Positions 24,466 to 36,574 are shown, counted from the first letter of the stretch. The stretch: 38,677 nt of DNA from Enterocloster bolteae (GCA_021772025.1 JAETNT010000036.1:1-38677); one strand, 5' to 3'. Notes: generated by a model not told the origin, from the letters alone. Made by a program: numbers and translations.

Positions 24466-25803
24466 AAGAAAAGAATTTGGCTGGCAGCGACAGCAGTATG
24501 TCTGTGTATGGCAGGGTGCTCATCACAGAAGGCAGGTCCGGTACAGACAGAGGCAAAGGCAGAAGCGACAACAAATGAACAGAAGGAAGTTGTTGTACAG
24601 GAGGGAGCCTCTGATAATAAGCTGGGGATATCCTGGTGGGGAACCCAGGTGGTTCATGAGTTTACGCTGGAGGTCTGTGATAAATATACGGAAGAAACCG
24701 GCGTAGAACTGGAGCCAGTCTATGCTTCTTGGGGAGATTACTGGCAGAAGATGAATACACTATCGGCGGCTGGGGATTTGCCGGATATCATGCGCCAGGA
24801 TTATTCCGTTATTATGCAGTACGCTAGTAAGGGACTGTTGGAGCCATTGGATAGCTATATAGAATCGGGAAAATTGGATATGACCAATGTGGATCCCATT
24901 AAGCTGGAGGGCGGTAAAATCGATGGGAAGCTTTATGGGATCAATGTAGGCTCCAACGCGCTTTGCCTGGTATATGATGAGGAAATGATCCGTGAGGCAG
25001 GTATGGAGGTCCCGGGACCTGATATGAGTTGGAATGATTTTGAGCAATTCTGCATTGAATTCCACAATAAAACCGGAAAATATGGTTCTACTATCAGTGA
25101 TATTGTAACCAATATTAACCTGTTTGAGATCATTGCAAGAAGCCAGAAAGGCACACTATTTGGCAGCGATGGTAACTTAGGATACGATGATGCTGTACTC
25201 ACGGAATTCTACAGCAGTGTTCAGAGAATGCATGATGCAGGAGCGCTTCCGTCAATTGACACCAAGGTACAGCAAACCAGCGTAGAAGATTCTCCGTTTT
25301 CTAAAGGAGAAGCGGCTACAGAGATTGTCTGGACAGACATGTATGAGACACTGGTATCGGTAAAAGGGAAAGAGCTGGGACTTACCATTATTCCCGGTTC
25401 AGGAGCAGAGAAAGGCATGTATGTAAAACCGTCTCAGTTTCTGTCCGTTACTGCAACTTCAGATAAGAAGGAGGAGGCTGTAGCATTTATTAATGCGTGG
25501 GTCAACGATAAGGAGATTAATAATATCATTGCAGGCCGCCGCGGAGTTCCCATATCCTCCATTATGGCGGAAGAAGTGGCCGGAAAGCTTGAAGGGCCGG
25601 GAAAAAGGGTATTTGAGTATATGGATTTGGTTTCAGAATATGCGTCGCCTATAGATCCGCCGAATCCTGCAGGGACTTCCGAAGTGAATGCAGAATATAC
25701 AAAACAGTTTGAGATGGTTTTATTCGGAGAATCCACTCCGGAGAAAGCCGCAGAAACCTTCCGGGCCAATGCGGAAGAAGCATTAAAAGCTGCAAATCAA
25801 TAA
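24463..25803 (+). CDS. ABC importer 3, sugar-binding lipoprotein
   Basis: This 446-residue CUT1 family binding protein has a lipoprotein signal: MKKR, a hydrophobic core and the lipobox MAGCSS with Cys near residue 19. A charged linker and a family 1 fold follow, with WWGTQVVHEF early and YADIM-like features replaced by LPDIMRQD. Its translation start is unusual (see the preceding entry). Two permease genes follow after a hairpin at 25812, then a GH4 glycosidase. It lies divergent to the YesM/YesN-like pair, which probably controls it. Confidence 0.9.
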   Translation: MKKRIWLAATAVCLCMAGCSSQKAGPVQTEAKAEATTNEQKEVVVQEGASDNKLGISWWGTQVVHEFTLEVCDKYTEETGVELEPVYASWGDYWQKMNTLSAAGDLPDIMRQDYSVIMQYASKGLLEPLDSYIESGKLDMTNVDPIKLEGGKIDGKLYGINVGSNALCLVYDEEMIREAGMEVPGPDMSWNDFEQFCIEFHNKTGKYGSTISDIVTNINLFEIIARSQKGTLFGSDGNLGYDDAVLTEFYSSVQRMHDAGALPSIDTKVQQTSVEDSPFSKGEAATEIVWTDMYETLVSVKGKELGLTIIPGSGAEKGMYVKPSQFLSVTATSDKKEEAVAFINAWVNDKEINNIIAGRRGVPISSIMAEEVAGKLEGPGKRVFEYMDLVSEYASPIDPPNPAGTSEVNAEYTKQFEMVLFGESTPEKAAETFRANAEEALKAANQ

Positions 25804-25811
25804 TGCATAAG

Positions 25812-25845
25812 GGGTGCGGCTGACTTCGTTTTGCCGCGCCCTCTT
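25812..25845 (+). terminator. Intra-operon hairpin after lipoprotein 3
   Basis: GGGTGCGGC (25812-25820) pairs with GCCGCGCCC (25833-25841) with one G-U pair, followed by TCTTT. It matches the placement of the hairpins after lipoproteins 1 and 2. Confidence 0.7.
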
Positions 25846-25856
25846 TAGAAAGGAAG

Positions 25857-26762
25857 ATGATGATGACAGAAAAGAAAAGGAGAGAGCGAAAGGAGAATTT
25901 GCTGGGGTATCTGGTCATATCCCCCTGGCTGATCGGCCTCCTGGTCTTTACATTTCTTCCCATGATGTATTCGCTGTATTTATCGTTTACAAACTTTGAT
26001 GGAATCAGTACGGCGAAATGGATCGGGCTGGATAATTATAAAAGAATGTTTCAAGATGAGAAATTTTATCAGTCCTTAAAGGTCACCTTTACCTATGTGG
26101 CACTTCTTGTGCCGCTGCGTCTGGCATTTGCTCTTCTGGTAGCCATGCTGCTCTGCTCCCGTCATAAGGGAATGGGAATATACCGATCCATATTTTACCT
26201 GCCGTCCCTTTTAGGAGGCAGCGTGGCAATCGCCATTATGTGGGGCCAGCTTTTTGGAGCTGACGGCGCAATTAATTCTATAATCCGGATGCTGGGAGGA
26301 GATGTGAATATATCGTGGATTGGAAACACCAAGACTGCCCTTTTTGTTCTGGTGATATTAGGAGTCTGGCAGTTCGGGGCTTCCATGCTGATATTTATAG
26401 CCGGACTGAAACAGGTGCCGGTTACCTATTATGAGGCGGCGACGCTGGACGGAGCTTCTGCTTTTCAGAAATTTAGAAGCATCACCCTTCCCATGCTTTC
26501 TCCCGTAATCTTTTTTAATTTCATTATGCAGATTATTAACGCGTTTAAGGCTTTCAATGAGAGCTATATTATCACGAAAGGCGGACCTTTGGATAAAACG
26601 CTGTTTTACGCCCTGTACATTTATAAACAGTCCTTTGAGTACTTTAATATGGGCTACGGAAGCGCATTGGCGTGGGTGCTTCTGCTGATTATCGGGGTAT
26701 TTGCAATCTTTATTTTTAAGTCCTCCGATAACTGGGTCTACTACGAAACGAAGGGGGATTAG
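25857..26762 (+). CDS. ABC importer 3, permease A (MalF-like)
   Basis: This 301-residue CUT1 sugar permease has about six hydrophobic segments and the EAA loop EAATLDGASAFQKF. Three ATG codons in a row (25857, 25860, 25863) could start it. AAAGGA at 25849-25854 is best spaced for 25860 or 25863, so the protein may be one or two residues shorter. Permease B begins 1 base after its stop codon. The ATPase is not encoded here. Confidence 0.92.
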   Translation: MMMTEKKRRERKENLLGYLVISPWLIGLLVFTFLPMMYSLYLSFTNFDGISTAKWIGLDNYKRMFQDEKFYQSLKVTFTYVALLVPLRLAFALLVAMLLCSRHKGMGIYRSIFYLPSLLGGSVAIAIMWGQLFGADGAINSIIRMLGGDVNISWIGNTKTALFVLVILGVWQFGASMLIFIAGLKQVPVTYYEAATLDGASAFQKFRSITLPMLSPVIFFNFIMQIINAFKAFNESYIITKGGPLDKTLFYALYIYKQSFEYFNMGYGSALAWVLLLIIGVFAIFIFKSSDNWVYYETKGD

Positions 26763-26763
26763 C

Positions 26764-27603
26764 ATGAAGAGAAAAATCGGCAGTTCGATATGCTTCCATT
26801 TTTTTGCCGGAATATTGGCCCTGATTATGCTGTATCCGCTTCTGTGGATGTTTTCAAGTTCTTTAAAGCCTACGGAGCAGATTTTCGTAGACGCCGCCAA
26901 TTTAATACCCAAGGAAATACATATAGAAAATTATGTTAACGGCTGGAAAGGAATGGGCGGGATCAGTTTTGGAACATTCTTTAAAAACTCGTTTGTGGTG
27001 GCCCTGTTTGCTACCATAGGCTCCGTGACTTCGTCTTCTATTGTAGCCTACGGTTTTTCAAGAATTAAGTTTAAATATAAGAATTTTTGGTTTGCAATTA
27101 TGATGGGGACCATGATGCTGCCGGAACAGATTTTGATTGTACCTCAGTATCTGATGTTTAAGACCATACACTGGACCAATACATTTCTTCCGCTGATTGT
27201 GCCGTTTTTCTGTGCAATGCCGTTTTTTGTTTTTTTAAACATGCAGTTTTTAAGAGGACTTCCCATAGAATTGGATGAGGCGGCAATGATTGACGGCTGC
27301 GGAAAGCTGCGTATTTATACATCCATATTGCTTCCGCTGACCAAATCTGCAATTGTAACATCCATCATATTTTCATTTTACTGGAGATGGCAGGATTTTC
27401 TGGCTCCTTTGATTTTTTTAAGCGAGCCGAGAAAGTATACATTCTCAGTGGCAATCAAAATGTTTACGGATCCTACGGTTCAGAGCGACTGGGGCGCTAT
27501 GTTTGCAATGGCGGTGCTGTCGTTGATTCCGGTATGTCTGATATTCTTGTTCTTCCAGAAATACCTGGTAGAAGGGGTAGCAGTATCCGGATTAAAGGGC
27601 TGA
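26764..27603 (+). CDS. ABC importer 3, permease B (MalG-like)
   Basis: This 279-residue CUT1 permease is the partner of the gene at 25857. The EAA loop is a variant, DEAAMIDGCGKLRIY, with the motif shifted by an extra Asp/Glu. The C-terminus GVAVSGLKG is typical. ATG 26764 is preceded by AAGGGGGA overlapping the previous gene's end; the longer frame from 26701 lies inside permease A and is rejected. The long hairpin at 27622-27705 follows. Confidence 0.92.
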   Translation: MKRKIGSSICFHFFAGILALIMLYPLLWMFSSSLKPTEQIFVDAANLIPKEIHIENYVNGWKGMGGISFGTFFKNSFVVALFATIGSVTSSSIVAYGFSRIKFKYKNFWFAIMMGTMMLPEQILIVPQYLMFKTIHWTNTFLPLIVPFFCAMPFFVFLNMQFLRGLPIELDEAAMIDGCGKLRIYTSILLPLTKSAIVTSIIFSFYWRWQDFLAPLIFLSEPRKYTFSVAIKMFTDPTVQSDWGAMFAMAVLSLIPVCLIFLFFQKYLVEGVAVSGLKG

Positions 27604-27621
27604 TGAAATTATAAAAATAAA

Positions 27622-27705
27622 GTAACAGTTCAGACGGCGGGGAATTTGACAGGAATTTTGTAAGTCAAAATTCCTGTCAAATTCCACATCCGTCTGAACT
27701 GTTAC
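27622..27705. repeat. Long near-perfect hairpin (36 bp) between importer 3 and GH4
   Basis: Bases 27622-27637 pair with 27690-27705 (16 bp) and 27641-27660 with 27666-27685 (20 bp), with no mismatch in either block. A 3x4 internal loop separates them and the terminal loop is 5 bases. There is no T-run after it, and a stem this long is unusual for a terminator. It may be a dispersed palindromic element, a miniature transposon remnant or an mRNA-stabilising structure. Confidence 0.8.
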
Positions 27706-27733
27706 AAAATAAAAAAGAAAGAGAGATAAGAAT

Positions 27734-29080
27734 ATGTCTAAGAAAACTAAGAAAATCGCGTTTATCGGTGCCGGGAGCTTTGGCTTTACCTATAAATTGG
27801 TGTCGGACATTTTGATGAAGGACGCCCTGTTTGACTGTGAACTGAGCTTTATGGATGTAAGCCAGGAAAGGCTTGATAATTTAAAAATTTTATTGGATTA
27901 CCATCTGGAGCGGATTCATTATACAAAAATTCCTCAGTATACTCTTGACATGGAAGAAGCCCTTACGGGAGCGGATTTTATTATCCATCTTACAAAAATC
28001 GGCGGTTTGAAAGCATCAGAAAAGGATATGGACATTCCCAAGAAATACGGTCTCTATCAGACGGTAGGAGATACCTGCGGGGTAGGGGGAGTTTCCCGGG
28101 GACTTCGCACCATGGTATTTATTGAGAATATGCTAAAAACCATTGAACGGGTATCGGCGCCGGGGGCGGTAGTGTTAAATTATACAAACCCGCAGCAGAT
28201 AAATGTGATGGCGGCATCAAGGATCAGCAAAGTGCCCTTTATTGGTTTGTGCCACAGCGTGCAGGGTACCACCAGACAGATGGCAAAGGCAGTTTCGATT
28301 CCCTACGATGAGGTGACTTATGAAGCGGCGGGAATTAACCATTTAAGCTTTATTCTGAAGTTTGAAAGAAACGGAGAAGATCTTTACCCGCTGCTAAAGG
28401 AGAAAGCTCCGGAGCTTTATAAAACAGACATCTCAACCGATGACCAGATTTTTGCTTCGCTAGGGCGGGCCCGGATCGATATGATGAACCGGTTCGGATA
28501 TATGGTTACTGAATCGAGCCAGCACATAGGAGAATATGTTCCATATTACTTGCGGACTCCGGAATTAAGAGCGGAGCTGGATATCCATACGGATATTTAT
28601 AAGAAAAATATTGGTGCGAAAACGGCAGAGTTTGCACAGAAGGTAGAGCTGGCCCGTGAAAGAAAACTTCCGATGCCGGAGGCAAGCGTAGAGTACGGGG
28701 CGGAAATTATCAATGCAATGGTAACCGATGTGCCCTGTAAGATTTACGCCAATGTAATCAATCATGGATTGATTGAGAACCTGCCGGGCGATGCCTGCGT
28801 GGAAGTGGCATGTATGGTTGATAAAAACGGAGTACAGCCCTGCAGGTACGGCGAGATGCCCATGCAGCTGGCCATGCTCTGTGATACGGAGATTCATGTA
28901 CACCGGCTGGCTGTAGAGGCATTTATTAAAAAAGACGCCAGATACGTATATTGGGCTCTCATGGCAGATCCGGTGGCAAATAGTATTTTGACGGCTGAGG
29001 AGATTAAATCTCTTACAAAAGAGATTTTAGAGGCGCAGAAGGAATATCTGCCTGGCTTTTCATTACAGGGTATCCGGTAA
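27734..29080 (+). CDS. Family GH4 glycosidase (NAD and metal dependent)
   Basis: This 448-residue enzyme has an N-terminal NAD-binding fold (IAFIGAGSFGFTY at residues 8-20). The metal-binding Cys173 is in GLCHSVQ and His203 in GINH, with GDTCGVGG near 112-119. These are hallmarks of GH4, which cleaves glycosides by oxidation and elimination. The CHSVQ form is seen in alpha-galactosidases (MelA) and alpha-glucuronidase/galacturonidase members rather than 6-phospho-glycosidases. That agrees with uptake by an ABC importer, which leaves the sugar unphosphorylated. No strong ribosome-binding site is seen (AAGAGAGA before ATG 27734). The exact sugar cannot be decided from sequence. Confidence 0.9.
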   Translation: MSKKTKKIAFIGAGSFGFTYKLVSDILMKDALFDCELSFMDVSQERLDNLKILLDYHLERIHYTKIPQYTLDMEEALTGADFIIHLTKIGGLKASEKDMDIPKKYGLYQTVGDTCGVGGVSRGLRTMVFIENMLKTIERVSAPGAVVLNYTNPQQINVMAASRISKVPFIGLCHSVQGTTRQMAKAVSIPYDEVTYEAAGINHLSFILKFERNGEDLYPLLKEKAPELYKTDISTDDQIFASLGRARIDMMNRFGYMVTESSQHIGEYVPYYLRTPELRAELDIHTDIYKKNIGAKTAEFAQKVELARERKLPMPEASVEYGAEIINAMVTDVPCKIYANVINHGLIENLPGDACVEVACMVDKNGVQPCRYGEMPMQLAMLCDTEIHVHRLAVEAFIKKDARYVYWALMADPVANSILTAEEIKSLTKEILEAQKEYLPGFSLQGIR

Positions 29081-29108
29081 AACGCGGAGCTGGCGTACTG
29101 TCCGGGAA

Positions 29109-29136
29109 TTGACAGGGATACAAGGCATTATATAAA
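29109..29136 (+). promoter_or_regulatory. Promoter after GH4, probably for the transglutaminase-like gene
   Basis: TTGACA (29109-29114) and TATAAA (29131-29136) are 16 bases apart. A second -10-like TATAAT lies at 29195-29200 with a poor -35 box. Transcripts from either would cross the hairpin at 29216-29246. Confidence 0.55.
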
Positions 29137-29215
29137 TAGAAATGTAGGAAACCCGGCCGGAAAGCTCACTCTTTCCATGCTCTCAAAATTGTGTTATAAT
29201 TGGAAAAATCTGTTG

Positions 29216-29250
29216 GCGCTATGTCACCTTGCCGGGAGCATAGCGCTGTT
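29216..29250 (+). terminator. Hairpin before the transglutaminase-like gene
   Basis: GCGCTATG (29216-29223) pairs perfectly with CATAGCGC (29239-29246); TGTTTGTT follows. It could be a weak terminator of the importer 3/GH4 operon or an attenuator in the next gene's leader. Confidence 0.5.
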
Positions 29251-29343
29251 TGTTATCAGCAGCCTGTTTTACGGTCCGCGGGCAGTTCTTCGTAAACGGA
29301 TCTAAACAAAGTGTTAAAACCAGGAAAGAGTGGATGATAAGGA

Positions 29344-30852
29344 ATGAGATTTTTAAAAAGGCTGACGTGTTTTACGGCAGTGGTGTTTGCCATTTTTTGT
29401 ATACTGAGTGCGATATACATATTCAGACCGGATATTGGGGATAAAATTGAGACATTTTTATACCCGGATCAGGAAAGAAGTGAAACGACAGCAGGAGACA
29501 ATGACCTGCAGGAAGAAACAACCAGTCATCCTGATGAAAACATGGAAAAGGAAGAAACCGGACAGAAGGAAGAGGAATATGAAACGGGTGCAATGGAGTC
29601 CCTGAAAAATAGCGGCATAGCGGAATCAGCCGTATCCGATTACATTTTGCCGGAACAGTCCGAAATAGTCGTGCCAGAGAATGTACTGGGTAGAAATGGA
29701 TATCAGCAGATACAGGAAAACGGTGAGCAGATAGATGACGAGGCTGCAAAGGAGCTTCGAAATCAGATTGATGCAGGATACACAGGCGACGGATTGGATT
29801 TTGATAGTGCCTGGTATCCTTATTATGCCATGCTGGATGATAGAGGAAAACATATCTATCGTCAGATTTATGCCAATGCCAATGAAATATATCCTAGGTT
29901 TACACCAGTGGAGCAAATAACATCAGCTCAGTTGAAGAATGTGTTTTTGGCAGTTTATAATGATCACCCGGAACTGTTCTGGCTGGAAACGGTTTATTCC
30001 TGCAAATACTTAAGCGATGGAAGGTGCGTGGAAATTGAGCTGGAATTTAACCGTACTGCACAAAACAGAGATGATGCAAGAGCCGGTTTTGAAGAGAATG
30101 CCCGTCAAATTGTTTCAGAAGCGCAGAATTTGCCCAGCGATTATGAAAAAGAGAAATTTGTCCATGATAAGCTGATAGAAAGGGTTTCTTATAATTTAGG
30201 CGCGGAAATGAACCAAAGCGCGTACAGCGCTCTGGTAAACGGGCAGACCGTATGCGCCGGATATGCAAGGGCTTTTCAGTATCTTCTGCAGCAGCTTGGT
30301 ATTCCCTGCTATTATTGTACCGGCTATGCGGGGGAAGCGCATGCGTGGAATATCGTTGCGTTGGATGACGGGTACTATAATGTGGACGCTACATGGGATG
30401 ATTCGGGTGGGGGACGTTATGATTACTTTAACAAGACAGATACAGATTATGCAAACAACCATATCAGGCAGGAATTATCAATCTATCTGCCGTCCTGCAG
30501 CGGATCGATCTACCGTAATCTGGAACAGAATCCGGAAGAAAGCAGTTTGAGGAGCATTACGGATTTAGGAATGACAGAGGACCAGGTTCTTATGGATATG
30601 GACAGCTATTATAGTGATTGTTATGACCAAATTTTACAGAATGGCCGGGGAAACTATACTTTTTATAATGTAATAGAGGATGAGCGATTATTGGAGCAAT
30701 GGTACAAGGACTATCAGGCAGAACGATACAAGCAGGCATATATGGAAAATGCCATGATTCATTTGGGAACCTCTTCCTGTGAGATGGAATTGGAGGTAGA
30801 AGAGCTGCAGGATGGGAAGTACTTAATATCTCACAGGGTTTCTGCTTGGTAG
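29344..30852 (+). CDS. Membrane-anchored transglutaminase-like protein
   Basis: This 502-residue protein has an N-terminal membrane helix (residues about 8-27) after MRFLKR, then a Glu-rich, low-complexity linker (about 43-85). The C-terminal half holds a transglutaminase-like (papain-fold) domain with a Cys304-His333-Asp348 triad in TVCAGYARAFQYLL, GEAHAWN and YNVDATWDD. The fold is used by proteases, peptide cyclases and cross-linking enzymes; the substrate here is unknown. The acidic linker would place the enzyme at or beyond the cell wall. It stands alone between the GH4 and RpiR operons. GATAAGGA precedes ATG 29344. Confidence 0.85.
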   Translation: MRFLKRLTCFTAVVFAIFCILSAIYIFRPDIGDKIETFLYPDQERSETTAGDNDLQEETTSHPDENMEKEETGQKEEEYETGAMESLKNSGIAESAVSDYILPEQSEIVVPENVLGRNGYQQIQENGEQIDDEAAKELRNQIDAGYTGDGLDFDSAWYPYYAMLDDRGKHIYRQIYANANEIYPRFTPVEQITSAQLKNVFLAVYNDHPELFWLETVYSCKYLSDGRCVEIELEFNRTAQNRDDARAGFEENARQIVSEAQNLPSDYEKEKFVHDKLIERVSYNLGAEMNQSAYSALVNGQTVCAGYARAFQYLLQQLGIPCYYCTGYAGEAHAWNIVALDDGYYNVDATWDDSGGGRYDYFNKTDTDYANNHIRQELSIYLPSCSGSIYRNLEQNPEESSLRSITDLGMTEDQVLMDMDSYYSDCYDQILQNGRGNYTFYNVIEDERLLEQWYKDYQAERYKQAYMENAMIHLGTSSCEMELEVEELQDGKYLISHRVSAW

Positions 30853-30912
30853 GACTATTCGGGGAGGGATCTGCTAATGATAATTGTATTCTGGCTATAG
30901 AGAGGAGAAAAA

Positions 30913-31815
30913 ATGACATTAGCACAAAGGGTAGAGGAACTGATGATTTCCAGCGGAACGGATTCTAAGAAAATAATCGGGGAGTTTGTTTTACAAAAAA
31001 AGAGTCGGCTTTGCGACTTTACAACACAGCAGATTGCACAGGAAACTTACACATCAAAAGCAGCACTGGTTCGGTTTGCAAAAGCATTGGGTTTTACAGG
31101 CTGGTCAGAGTTTGCCAAAGAATTTGTAAGCGAACAGCACTATCAGGAAACGCATTATACGGATATCGATCCGAATCTTCCGTTTCACAAAGACAGCTCA
31201 ACGAAGGATATTATCAATTTAATGTGCAGTCTGCAAATGGAAAGCCTGATGGATACGGCAGATCTGCTTTCTATCCAGACCATAGACCGTATCGTAAATC
31301 TCCTTGAGAAATCCAAGAGAATTGCTTTGTTTGGAAAGAGTCCCAACAGTCTGCTGGGGGAATTGTTCCGCCGCCGGATGCTGACGATTGGAAGAAATGT
31401 GGAAATTCCGGCTTTGGGAGACAATGGACTTCTTGCTTCTTCTCTGGATTCTTCTGATTGTGCGATTATTATTTCATATTCAGGAAATTCGGATACCTGT
31501 GAACCATTAAATGTGCTTCGATTTTTAGAACCCAATGAGGTTCCGGTAATTGGCATTACCAGCAAGGGAACCAATTATCTTCGAAAACATGCGGCGTACA
31601 CGTTGTCAATCTCTTCACAGGAAAAGCTGTTTAGCAAGATTTCAACCTTTGCAACAGAAACATCCATTAACTATATCTTAAATGTTCTTTTTTCTGTGTA
31701 TTTCGCCCGCAGTTATGAAAAAAATCTTGAGGTTAAGGTGACAAAAGGAAGAATTTTAGAATACCAACGTTTTTCACAGCTTTCCGAACTAAAAGAAGAA
31801 TCGGCAAAAATTTGA
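30913..31815 (+). CDS. MurR/RpiR-family transcriptional regulator
   Basis: This 300-residue regulator has an N-terminal HTH domain (residues about 1-77, with TTQQIAQETYTSKAALVRFAKALGF). A SIS sugar-phosphate-binding domain follows at about 120-260 (IALFGKSPNSLLGEL and IISYSGNSDTCEPL). It probably senses a phosphorylated sugar made by the PTS encoded next and controls that operon. ATG 30913 has GAGAGGAG upstream. The 175 bases after it carry a direct repeat that may be its operator. Confidence 0.92.
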   Translation: MTLAQRVEELMISSGTDSKKIIGEFVLQKKSRLCDFTTQQIAQETYTSKAALVRFAKALGFTGWSEFAKEFVSEQHYQETHYTDIDPNLPFHKDSSTKDIINLMCSLQMESLMDTADLLSIQTIDRIVNLLEKSKRIALFGKSPNSLLGELFRRRMLTIGRNVEIPALGDNGLLASSLDSSDCAIIISYSGNSDTCEPLNVLRFLEPNEVPVIGITSKGTNYLRKHAAYTLSISSQEKLFSKISTFATETSINYILNVLFSVYFARSYEKNLEVKVTKGRILEYQRFSQLSELKEESAKI

Positions 31816-31830
31816 TACGTTTTATAAAGT

Positions 31831-31884
31831 TGAAACAAAGTGAACCATCTGATTGACCCTATAGGCACATATGTGTGAAACAAA
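31831..31884. promoter_or_regulatory. TGAAACAAA direct repeats before the PTS gene
   Basis: TGAAACAAA occurs at 31831-31839 and 31876-31884, spaced 45 bases apart, and a related CGAAACAAG follows at 31886-31894. They lie between the RpiR regulator and the PTS gene and may be its binding sites. This is a weak inference. Confidence 0.3.
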
Positions 31885-31990
31885 CCGAAACAAGTGATAT
31901 TGAAAGAGAAAACTGGAATTTGCTATGATAAAACCATCAAATCACTTCGATAAAAGCACAAATATTTTATGGAAAGGAAAGGGTCTAAAG

Positions 31991-35334
<3,344 letters not shown>

Positions 35335-35354
35335 AGAACTAAGGATTTCAGCTG

Positions 35355-35525
35355 GTGAAGGTGGCTCTTGGCAGTATTGTGGCGTTATTTGGAACTTATA
35401 CGTTGAACCGGAAACGCAGTATGGTACTGGATGAAATTCATTTTAAAGAAGCACAGCTGAATTGTCTGGATTATCTCAGATACAAAATTCAGACAGCACA
35501 GGAAGAGAGAGAAGCGAAACAGTAG
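35355..35525 (+). CDS. Possible small membrane protein (56 residues)
   Basis: A GTG-started frame follows AAGGA with a 9-base spacer and ends 11 bases before the aldo/keto reductase start. The product begins with a short hydrophobic segment (VALGSIVALFGTYTL), then a basic NRKRS and a charged helix-like tail. The frame fills the gap between two operon genes. It could be a real small protein or the tail of a lost gene; no family is recognised. Confidence 0.35.
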   Translation: MKVALGSIVALFGTYTLNRKRSMVLDEIHFKEAQLNCLDYLRYKIQTAQEEREAKQ

Positions 35526-35536
35526 GAGGGATTGCT

Positions 35537-36574
35537 ATGGATTATCAGAAGCTTGGAAATTCGGATTTGAACGTATCCCGTATCTGTATGGGATGTATGG
35601 GATTTGGAGAGGCGGGAAACGGACAGCATTCCTGGACGGTGGATGAGGTACATTCCCGTGAGATAATCAAACGGGGACTGGAGCTGGGAGTTAATTTTTT
35701 TGACACGGCAATCGCTTACCAGAGCGGTACCAGTGAAAAATACCTTGGTCGTGCATTATGGGACTATGCCAAGAGGGACCAGATGGTGGTGGCAACAAAA
35801 TTTCTGCCCCGTACCCAGGAGGATATCCAGTTGGGAATTACCGGGCAGCAGCATATTGAGCGGATGCTGAACCGCAGTCTTGCCAATCTGGGTATGGATT
35901 ATGTGGACTTGTATATCTACCATATGTGGGACTACAATACGCCCTTGTATGACATTATGGATGGTTTGAACCGGGTGGTCCGGGCAGGAAAAGCGCGCTA
36001 TATCGGAATCTCCAACTGCTATGCCTGGCAGCTGGCAAAGGCCAACGCACTGGCGGAAAAAGAGGGATTTGCAAGGTTTGTGTTGGTGCAGGGGCATTAC
36101 AATCTGATCTTCCGGGAGGAGGAGCGGGAAATGGCAAAGCTCTGTCGGGAAGATCACATTGCCATGACTCCATACAGCGCACTGGCAGGAGGAAGGCTGG
36201 CAAAACGGCCGGGAGAAACATCGAAACGGTTGTTGGAAGATGACTATGCCAGACTGAAATATGACAAAACCGCCGGACCGGACGGCGTGATCATTGGCCG
36301 GGTGGAGGAGCTGGCAGAGAAAAGAGGTGTTTCCATGACAGAAGTCGCTCTGGCGTGGCTGCTGACAAAAGTGACAGCTCCGGTAGTTGGCGCAACAAAA
36401 CTCCATCATATCGAAGGGGCAGCTAAAGCAGTGGATTTGAAATTATCAGAAAGTGAGATTTCTTATTTGGAAGAACCGTATATCCCTCACAGTCTGGTTG
36501 GCGTTATGGCACAGAATACTTCGGAGTCTGCAAAAGAGAGCCATGTGTGGTCTACGGGAAATCAGAAAATCTGA
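35537..36574 (+). CDS. Aldo/keto reductase
   Basis: This 345-residue NADPH-dependent reductase of the aldo/keto reductase superfamily is expected to be a TIM barrel. The active-site Asp and Tyr lie in FFDTAIAYQSGTSEKYLG near residue 56, Lys in VVATKF and His in YIYHMWDY. GISNCYAWQLAKA and the C-terminal cofactor-binding part (APVVGATKLHH) are typical. ATG 35537 has TAGGAGGG upstream; the open frame from 35462 overlaps the small ORF. It shares a probable operon with GH1 and the carboxymuconolactone-decarboxylase-like gene, but its link to beta-glucosides is unclear; aglycone reduction is possible. Confidence 0.92.
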   Translation: MDYQKLGNSDLNVSRICMGCMGFGEAGNGQHSWTVDEVHSREIIKRGLELGVNFFDTAIAYQSGTSEKYLGRALWDYAKRDQMVVATKFLPRTQEDIQLGITGQQHIERMLNRSLANLGMDYVDLYIYHMWDYNTPLYDIMDGLNRVVRAGKARYIGISNCYAWQLAKANALAEKEGFARFVLVQGHYNLIFREEEREMAKLCREDHIAMTPYSALAGGRLAKRPGETSKRLLEDDYARLKYDKTAGPDGVIIGRVEELAEKRGVSMTEVALAWLLTKVTAPVVGATKLHHIEGAAKAVDLKLSESEISYLEEPYIPHSLVGVMAQNTSESAKESHVWSTGNQKI

